Positions 1-4,226 of a stretch of DNA of 7,154 bases are shown here, piece by piece. The notes beneath the pieces were generated by a model. It made no database searches. It was not told where the DNA came from and saw only the letters and a program-made list of their open reading frames with translations. How positions within the stretch are numbered: the stretch's first letter is position 1; each line of letters starts with the position of its first letter. The stretch covers positions 1-7,154 of the forward strand of contig JADFHU010000284.1 of assembly GCA_022567055.1 (NCBI GenBank), given 5' to 3'. This DNA is from Planctomycetota bacterium. GTDB lineage: Bacteria; Planctomycetota; Phycisphaerae; Sedimentisphaerales; Anaerobacaceae. Made by a program: the position numbers and the translations under genes.

Positions 1-152
1 AACGAGGGAGCGTGTTTCTCGCTACGGTAAGACGAAGCGAGAGTCGATTTTTCCATCCCTCATCATACAGCGAGCGGGGACGCTCGCTGTATGATGAGGC
101 AGACACGCGAAGCTCGCCACCGCGTTATTGCAGCGGTCGAGGACACCAATTC
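1..152. other. Non-coding left edge beyond the minus-strand membrane protein gene
   Basis: No convincing gene is seen here; the short frames that cross it run antisense into the 858-aa protein gene. The stretch is rich in GCGAG/CTCGC words and folds well. Besides the strong hairpin at 58-99 there is a 7-bp stem (17-23 with 36-42) and a 6-bp pairing (10-15 with 103-108) that could enclose both hairpins. It lies directly downstream of the minus-strand operon, so it is probably the operon's 3' untranslated or intergenic sequence. Confidence 0.5.
58..99. repeat. Perfect 19-bp inverted repeat with 4-nt loop (strong hairpin)
   Basis: Bases 58-76 are the exact reverse complement of 81-99, with loop GGGA (77-80). 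The structure begins 54 bases beyond the stop codon of the minus-strand membrane protein gene. It could end or protect that operon's mRNA. However, neither strand has a T-tract after the stem: reading the minus strand, the stem is followed by GATGGAAAAATCG, which is A-rich. It is therefore not a standard intrinsic terminator. A dispersed extragenic palindrome or an mRNA-stabilising hairpin are alternatives. The structure is certain; its function is not. Confidence 0.75.
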
Positions 153-2729
153 TCACTCCGATGGTGGCTCGCGGGGATCAAAATTGACTTCTAAGTCCTT
201 GCCCGCGAACAGCTCAACCTCCCGTCCCACATTGTATTTTCCGTCGTTTGTTAGGGCCTGGAGAAGTATTCTCCCTAAAGGCAGATCAGACAGCTCATAG
301 AAGCCTTCCGCGTCAGTCTCTGCCCGAATGTCTGGCCGAAATGCCGCTGATCGAAAGGAGTCGCTTATCCAAGGCATATCCACACTCGCAAACAACCTAG
401 CATTTGGAATGCCTCTTCCGGATTCATCCGTGACTCTACCATAGACGCGTTGACTTGGTTCCATAACCACGATGAGTGAGCCGGCTTCATCATCAGTGAT
501 ATCGACCACATCTGACAGATAGGAAGTGTACGATTGAGCGGTAATATAGAGGCACTGAGGCTCCGAGCCTGTCATTGGGAACAGGAACTGACCGGCCTGA
601 CCACTCGTCGTCGTCTGCCATCGTTCGCGATGACGGCTGTTCATATCCGACAATAGGTGGACATTGGCGGCCGGTAAAGGAACGCCGTTCGGATCCATGA
701 TTCGTCCGAGAAGTGCCGTCGCGGGTCTCAACCTGAATTCAAGCCTGTCGAGATTCCTTGATCTGGGTACTATGTTCACCGGATCAAGCGTTAGACGATC
801 GTAACCGTCGGCAGCCACGGTCACTTGAACCTGTCCATGAAGTAGCAGATTTGTGCTCTCGGTGTCAAAGAATCCCTCTGCAGAACTGAACCTGTGGCCT
901 TCGCGAAACCAGGACATTCTGAAGCCGCCGATCGACTTTCCAACGACGGAGAATGAAAGGTTCACCTTGAACTCCCGTATGGGTTGATTTGACGTGTCAT
1001 CTATGACTCGTCCGTAAATGCTACCGGATCGCTGGACGGTTATCGTCCGTTCATCTTTTGTGAAATCGACCGTATGACTGAGCCCTGAGACCCCATTGCC
1101 GAACACCGATAGCTTGAGATCCCCTTCGGTTGGTGCGTTCTCGATAACAAAAATCCCCTCACTGTCGCTCTTGACCCTGTCACACCCAAGACAGTCTACT
1201 CCTTGGTACTCATCCATCGAGATCGATGCGCCCGCCACTGGCTGCCCGGCTTGATCAATCACCTTGCCGCGGATGATACGAGACTTAGGTATTTGGATGT
1301 CAATACGCTCCGCGGGTTGGTACGGAGACAAGTTTCCAAACCAGACGTAGGGTGCATGGCGCCCTCCTGAGACCCAAATCACCAACTCACCCCATTCAAC
1401 GTTCTCCAATCGATACATGCCGTTGGGATCTGTTTGGTCCTCAACGCAGTTGACCATGCAGCCGGACATCGTGGTGCCCACCGTAGTTCCTTCAATCGGA
1501 ACCCCATAAGAATCCACGACTTGCCCGTAAACCGTGGCACCTTGTTTCATGGTGATTTCGACGTAGGCCGTCTCTCCGGCGGCAACTGAGGGTAAATTCA
1601 CGCTGGTATAGGGAAAGCTTGCATGCGTCGCACTGACGCTATAGGACAGTTCCGAGGGATCTAGGCCCTCTACCTTGAACAGACCATTGGCATCGGTCAG
1701 AATCGAAGGAGTCCGTAAACCGAAGACCCCTATCTTGGCATTGGCTACGGGATTACCCAGTTGATCACTGACAGTTCCGACAGCCCTATAGCCCAGTCCT
1801 AATTCTACGGAGACGCCTTCATGTACGATGCCTCTAGTCAGACTCAAGGCAACGCGTTGAGAAGCATAGCCGGCGGCCCGGATGTCCACGTAGGTTGATT
1901 CATGAGGATTGCTGATTCCCAATCTGAAAATCCCAGATCCATCAGTGCGTGTCTCTGAATCACGACAGATAACCTCAGCTCCGGCTATGGGCATGAGTGT
2001 CGTTCTATCCACGACCCTGCCTGAGACGTAAGTCGGGAAATTGGCGTCTCGAATAGCCTCAACCGTTGCTGTCTCAACAGTCCGGGGCTGAACTGACTCA
2101 GACACAGGCTCAGGCCTCTGGGAACGAGCTTTGATTCGATCGATGGCTTGTCTGTAAGGATTCTCACTCACTGGCCCTTGCCAGGCATCAGCCAGTTTCT
2201 GCAGGGCAGGGATGGCAAAGTCATCTCCGATTTCTCCGAGATATCCTGCCACCGCGATGCGAGTGTCCTCATCCTCTATCTCAAGCAGAGTCAAGAGTCC
2301 CGGCTGATCTCTCTGTTCAAAGAGGCTACGGGCCAACTCCAACTCATTGATAGGTTCGACTTGAGTTGTCTCTGGCGCCTGGGTCGGCTGAGGGAGTGGC
2401 GCTACAGACTCTTGAACGATGTGTTCTTCTGGTGATGGGGGGATTGTGTCTTGGCCCATTAACTGAAGGGCCAATACCAATACCCCCACAATAACGACAG
2501 CAGCAACAGCGATTTTGGTAATCGGACTTCTCATAATGCGTCTCCCGAGCTGCATCACAACCGATGATTCGGTCTGTGATTCAGCTTCATCTATTGCTCG
2601 CTCCTGGAGAAACGCCAGGGCCTGTGGGTTCTGCTTCGACCAGGCCTGAAAATCGGCCTGGGGCGGTTTCCCTGGGACGGTCTGGGCGATGGCCCCATCC
2701 AACCAATTCTTATCCTGAGGACGTTTCAT
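153..2729 (-). CDS. Single-pass membrane protein with HEAT-like module and seven carboxypeptidase-regulatory-like repeats; putative zinc-less anti-sigma/sensor
   Basis: This complete 858-aa protein probably controls the sigma factor encoded just upstream; that role is inferred from coupling and architecture. Residues 1-70 are predicted cytoplasmic and contain no Cys or His, so the usual HxxxCxxC zinc anti-sigma motif is absent. A WLD near residue 9 and a PxADFQAW segment around 23-30 resemble the N-termini of other planctomycete proteins that follow ECF sigma genes (from memory). A basic stretch (63-72) precedes one membrane helix (about 71-91), predicting N-in/C-out topology. A Pro/Glu/Gln-rich linker is followed by a HEAT-like module (131-201). 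Seven beta-sandwich repeats then start near 235, 316, 400, 486, 571, 673 and 762, each with a G-x-V-x-D strand, a GxPxxxA-type turn and usually a T-D-xx-G loop. Cysteine pairs CMVNC (424-428) and CLGC (513-516) lie in repeats 3 and 4. The ATG overlaps the sigma gene's TGA (ATGA) and has GGGAGG 9 bases upstream. The repeats resemble CarboxypepD_reg/transthyretin-like folds used for adhesion or glycan binding; no enzyme domain is visible. Confidence 0.75.
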   Translation of the reverse strand: MKRPQDKNWLDGAIAQTVPGKPPQADFQAWSKQNPQALAFLQERAIDEAESQTESSVVMQLGRRIMRSPITKIAVAAVVIVGVLVLALQLMGQDTIPPSPEEHIVQESVAPLPQPTQAPETTQVEPINELELARSLFEQRDQPGLLTLLEIEDEDTRIAVAGYLGEIGDDFAIPALQKLADAWQGPVSENPYRQAIDRIKARSQRPEPVSESVQPRTVETATVEAIRDANFPTYVSGRVVDRTTLMPIAGAEVICRDSETRTDGSGIFRLGISNPHESTYVDIRAAGYASQRVALSLTRGIVHEGVSVELGLGYRAVGTVSDQLGNPVANAKIGVFGLRTPSILTDANGLFKVEGLDPSELSYSVSATHASFPYTSVNLPSVAAGETAYVEITMKQGATVYGQVVDSYGVPIEGTTVGTTMSGCMVNCVEDQTDPNGMYRLENVEWGELVIWVSGGRHAPYVWFGNLSPYQPAERIDIQIPKSRIIRGKVIDQAGQPVAGASISMDEYQGVDCLGCDRVKSDSEGIFVIENAPTEGDLKLSVFGNGVSGLSHTVDFTKDERTITVQRSGSIYGRVIDDTSNQPIREFKVNLSFSVVGKSIGGFRMSWFREGHRFSSAEGFFDTESTNLLLHGQVQVTVAADGYDRLTLDPVNIVPRSRNLDRLEFRLRPATALLGRIMDPNGVPLPAANVHLLSDMNSRHRERWQTTTSGQAGQFLFPMTGSEPQCLYITAQSYTSYLSDVVDITDDEAGSLIVVMEPSQRVYGRVTDESGRGIPNARLFASVDMPWISDSFRSAAFRPDIRAETDAEGFYELSDLPLGRILLQALTNDGKYNVGREVELFAGKDLEVNFDPREPPSE

Positions 2730-3292
2730 GGCTGTTGTCCTCCCGCATAGCCGTTTTTTTGGAGCGTCTTCTTGATCATTCTGCGGGCCCGGAAAAGCCG
2801 ACCACGGACGGTGTGGCCGGCGACGCCCAGCACGCTGGCGATCTTGCGATAGTCCAGACGCTGGTAATAGTGCAGCACCACGATCTCCCGGTACATCTCA
2901 GGCAGACCGTCAACTGCGGCCTTGACCTGATCCAGATCTTCCTCGGTATCCCGCGTTTCCACCACGATATCGGGCTCCGGGGCGACCGTTGCACAGCTTT
3001 CCCGACGCTGGCGATCCCGCAGCAACTGATAGGCCTCGTTGCGGCAGATGCGACTGAGCCAGGGGCCGAAGCGATTCACCTGCTGCAGACTTCCGAGCTT
3101 TTCACAGGCCTTGACGAAGGCCTGCTGGGCCGCGTCCTCGGCCAGGTTCCGGTCCAAGAGGATGGCGTAGGCCAGCCAGACCAGGGTGGCATAGTAGGCA
3201 TCATAGAGCCGACCAAAGGCCTGGGTGTCTCCCTTGCGAGCAGCGATTACAGTTTGTCGTTCTCTCTCGTATTCCAACCGTCGGTTAGCCAA
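2726..3292 (-). CDS. ECF-type RNA polymerase sigma factor
   Basis: This 188-aa protein has the two-domain plan of an ECF (group 4) sigma-70 family factor, which directs RNA polymerase to a small regulon. Region 2 spans about 26-95, including FGRLYDAYY, the DRNLAEDAAQQAFVKA core and FGPWLSRICRNEAYQLLR. A variable acidic linker (about 100-120) follows. Region 4 spans about 121-175, with LPEMYREIVVLHYY and a helix-turn-helix at about 145-170 (YRKIASVLGVAGHTVRGRL). There is no sigma region 1 or 3 and no C-terminal extension. The start is TTG at 3292: the frame is closed by TAA at 3319-3317 and has no ATG, GTG or TTG between that stop and 3292. A second in-frame TTG lies at 3277. No convincing Shine-Dalgarno is seen. 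Its stop overlaps the ATG of the membrane protein gene, its likely regulator. The target promoter class cannot be assigned by eye. Confidence 0.92.
   Translation of the reverse strand: MANRRLEYERERQTVIAARKGDTQAFGRLYDAYYATLVWLAYAILLDRNLAEDAAQQAFVKACEKLGSLQQVNRFGPWLSRICRNEAYQLLRDRQRRESCATVAPEPDIVVETRDTEEDLDQVKAAVDGLPEMYREIVVLHYYQRLDYRKIASVLGVAGHTVRGRLFRARRMIKKTLQKNGYAGGQQP
2739..2744 (-). promoter_or_regulatory. Shine-Dalgarno for the 858-aa membrane protein, inside the sigma gene
   Basis: The minus strand reads GGGAGG here, 9 bases before the ATG at 2729, within the last codons of the sigma factor gene. Together with the ATGA stop/start overlap it fixes this ATG as the start and supports translational coupling of the two proteins. 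Confidence 0.75.
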
Positions 3293-3316
3293 CTTTCGGG
3301 CCCATGTTGCAGCAGC

Positions 3317-3330
3317 TTACTGATCAGTAA
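3317..3330. promoter_or_regulatory. Perfect 14-bp palindrome TTACTGATCAGTAA, candidate operator
   Basis: TTACTGATCAGTAA equals its own reverse complement and ends 25 bases before the TTG start of the minus-strand sigma gene. This is where a repressor site, or a site overlapping the transcription start, would lie. Symmetry breaks immediately outside it (C/C). A perfect 14-bp palindrome is expected less than once by chance in a window of this size, so position plus symmetry make it a reasonable binding-site candidate. No regulator gene of the dimeric repressor type is in the window. Confidence 0.4.
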
Positions 3331-3331
3331 C

Positions 3332-3360
3332 ATCATACAGATGCCCAAGGGGTGGGAGAA
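3332..3360 (-). promoter_or_regulatory. Possible sigma-70-like promoter for the minus-strand operon
   Basis: On the minus strand, TTCTCC (3360-3355) is followed after 17 bases by TATGAT (3337-3332), a 5-of-6 match to the -10 consensus. The -35 match is only 3 of 6. Transcription would begin near 3325, inside the 14-bp palindrome, which would place that palindrome as an operator. The call rests on a short degenerate match and is weak. The operon may instead be driven by its own ECF factor, whose promoter motif is unknown. Confidence 0.22.
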
Positions 3361-3475
3361 GTGCGCTGGAAAATGGAAAAAGTGGGTGCGGGGCTTCTAT
3401 GACCTGTAGTCCTGTTTCATGGGGGCGTACAATCCAAATCATTCTCGAATGGGTGTCAGTCTGCCAGGCGACCTT

Positions 3476-3571
3476 CGTTTTCGTGGTCAGCGAAGCGGTT
3501 GTCGTTGTCGTAATCGATATCCCTAATTGCGCCAATTCACTGTTTCGATTACGATCACGACAACGAAAACG
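3476..3571. repeat. Imperfect inverted repeat with 6-bp phased CGA/TCG words
   Basis: Bases 3498-3517 pair with 3545-3564 at 18 of 20 positions about a centre at 3531. A second perfect inverted repeat, AATTG (3525-3529) with CAATT (3533-3537), shares exactly the same centre. Farther out, CGTTTTCGT (3476-3484) is the reverse complement of 3563-3571, though this pairing is off-centre and needs a bulge. In the right arm CGA or CGG recurs every 6 bases (3546, 3552, 3558, 3564, 3570, 3576). In the left arm TCG recurs every 6 bases in two blocks (3475, 3481 and 3502, 3508, 3514). This may be a dispersed extragenic palindrome (REP/MITE-like), or a cruciform or protein-binding site between the divergent operons. 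Confidence 0.65.
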
Positions 3572-3586
3572 GTCACGAGTGTGACC
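3571..3586. repeat. Small perfect hairpin GGTCAC-GAGT-GTGACC
   Basis: A 6-bp perfect stem with a 4-base loop lies directly against the right arm of the larger inverted repeat. It may be part of the same element or a short operator. No T-tract follows, so it is not a terminator on the plus strand. Confidence 0.4.
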
Positions 3587-3693
3587 CGGGACTGAACCAG
3601 AACAAAAAGATTTATCAATGCAGTAAACGTTTTAGAGCCGAAGGCCTTCTATACAGTTAGACCCTTCCTCGTAGGGAGGTTGTTATTGTTGAT

Positions 3694-3699
3694 GAGGTG
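3694..3699 (+). promoter_or_regulatory. Likely ribosome-binding site for the plus-strand sigma gene
   Basis: GAGGTG ends 8 bases before the TTG at 3708 and supports that start. The stronger GGAGGT at 3675-3680 is 27 bases away, too far for the TTG. It is better placed for an ATG at 3692, which opens an 8-codon frame ending at 3718 that overlaps the TTG start in another frame. Confidence 0.5.
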
Positions 3700-3707
3700 T
3701 ACGAACG

Positions 3708-4226
3708 TTGCCGGATAGCGCTTTCGAAAACCTAGTTTCGAGGCATAGCGATATGGTGCTCAATACCGCCTTCAGGGTCCTGGGCGATGCTCAGTCTGCC
3801 CAGGACGTCCATCAGGAGGTCTTTCTAGCTATCTGGCAACGCTGGGCCAACCTCGACCGAAAGGTCAGTTGGCCCGGCTATCTTTATCGCACCACGGTGC
3901 GTAAGGCCATTGACATGATCCGCAAAAATAAGCGGTGGCCGGATTCCCTGGAGGGGCTCGAACGCTCGCCTCAGGCCTCGAATCAGCGACCCCATCAGAT
4001 TCTGGTTGCCCGGGAGCTGCAGGAGCGGCTGCGGGGGTGTATTGCCCAATTGCCCGAGAGACAGGCCCACGTCTTCGTGCTCTCAAAGCTAGAAGGGCTC
4101 AAGCACGCCGAAATCGCCGCATGCCTGGACTGTTCTGAGGGGACCGTACGTGTTCACCTACATCGGGCCCTCCAGAGGCTGAGCGAACTGATGAAGGACT
4201 ACATGGAAGAGGAGGCGGACTCATGA
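3708..4226 (+). CDS. ECF-type RNA polymerase sigma factor
   Basis: This 172-aa protein is a second ECF sigma factor, clearly different in sequence from the minus-strand one. Region 2 spans about 5-75: FENLVSRHSDMVLNTAFRVL, then the DAQSAQDVHQEVFLAIW core and a WPGYLYRTTVRKAIDMIRK segment for -10 recognition and melting. Region 4 spans about 104-162, with LPERQAHVFVLSKLEG and a helix-turn-helix (about 131-155, HAEIAACLDCSEGTVRVHL) for -35 contact. The start is TTG at 3708: an in-frame TGA at 3693-3695 leaves no upstream start. The next ATG (residue 16) would cut into the first helix of region 2. GAGGTG lies just upstream. Its TGA overlaps the ATG of a zinc anti-sigma-like membrane protein, the usual arrangement for an ECF factor and its cognate inhibitor. 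ECF factors often activate their own operon, but no motif could be confirmed here. Confidence 0.93.
   Translation: MPDSAFENLVSRHSDMVLNTAFRVLGDAQSAQDVHQEVFLAIWQRWANLDRKVSWPGYLYRTTVRKAIDMIRKNKRWPDSLEGLERSPQASNQRPHQILVARELQERLRGCIAQLPERQAHVFVLSKLEGLKHAEIAACLDCSEGTVRVHLHRALQRLSELMKDYMEEEADS
4210..4215 (+). promoter_or_regulatory. Shine-Dalgarno AGGAGG for the anti-sigma-like gene
   Basis: A consensus AGGAGG lies 7 bases before the ATG at 4223, inside the last codons of the sigma gene. It confirms the start and shows that the second gene can be translated efficiently at a 4-base stop/start overlap. Confidence 0.8.

Larger units (their letters stand above)
3293..3707. promoter_or_regulatory. Divergent intergenic region between the two sigma/regulator operons
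   Basis: This 415-bp gap separates the TTG starts of the two oppositely transcribed sigma genes, so it must hold both promoters. It contains, from left to right, a 14-bp palindrome (3317-3330), a possible minus-strand promoter (3332-3360), an imperfect hexamer-phased inverted repeat (3476-3571), a small hairpin (3571-3586), an A/T-rich stretch (about 3600-3635) and the ribosome-binding area of the plus-strand sigma gene. Small frames crossing it, such as 3399-3584 plus and 3535-3317 minus, look like chance openings across the repeat. No convincing plus-strand promoter could be chosen. Confidence 0.6.

Noticed and set aside
58..99. Classical rho-independent terminator
   Set aside because: The stem is strong, but no T-run follows it on either strand.
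3331..3340. CATCATACAG shared with the left arm of the hairpin at 58-99
   Set aside because: A single 10-base match is expected many times by chance between positions in a 7-kb window, and the flanks do not match.
2564..3409. A 281-aa open frame on the plus strand across the minus-strand sigma gene
   Set aside because: It lies antisense to a clear ECF sigma factor and the start of its coupled partner. Its translation shows no recognisable domain, so it is best explained as a codon-bias shadow.
3317..3535. A 72-aa minus-strand frame in the intergenic region with a Thr-rich stretch
   Set aside because: The TTTTT/TTKTK composition is the direct translation of the hexamer-phased repeat, and no ribosome-binding site or homology is apparent.
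3399..3584. A 61-aa plus-strand frame in the intergenic region
   Set aside because: It is a Val/Arg-rich translation of the inverted repeat. Nothing suggests it is a protein.
3594..3626. GAAC words (3594 and 3600) as an ECF-type -35 element
   Set aside because: ECF promoters often carry an AAC core, but no paired -10 motif at the usual spacing could be picked without forcing it.
3640..3655. Palindrome GAAGGCCTTC followed by TATACA as a promoter/operator for the plus-strand operon
   Set aside because: A 10-bp palindrome is expected several times by chance in this window, and no acceptable -35 hexamer lies 15-18 bases upstream of TATACA.
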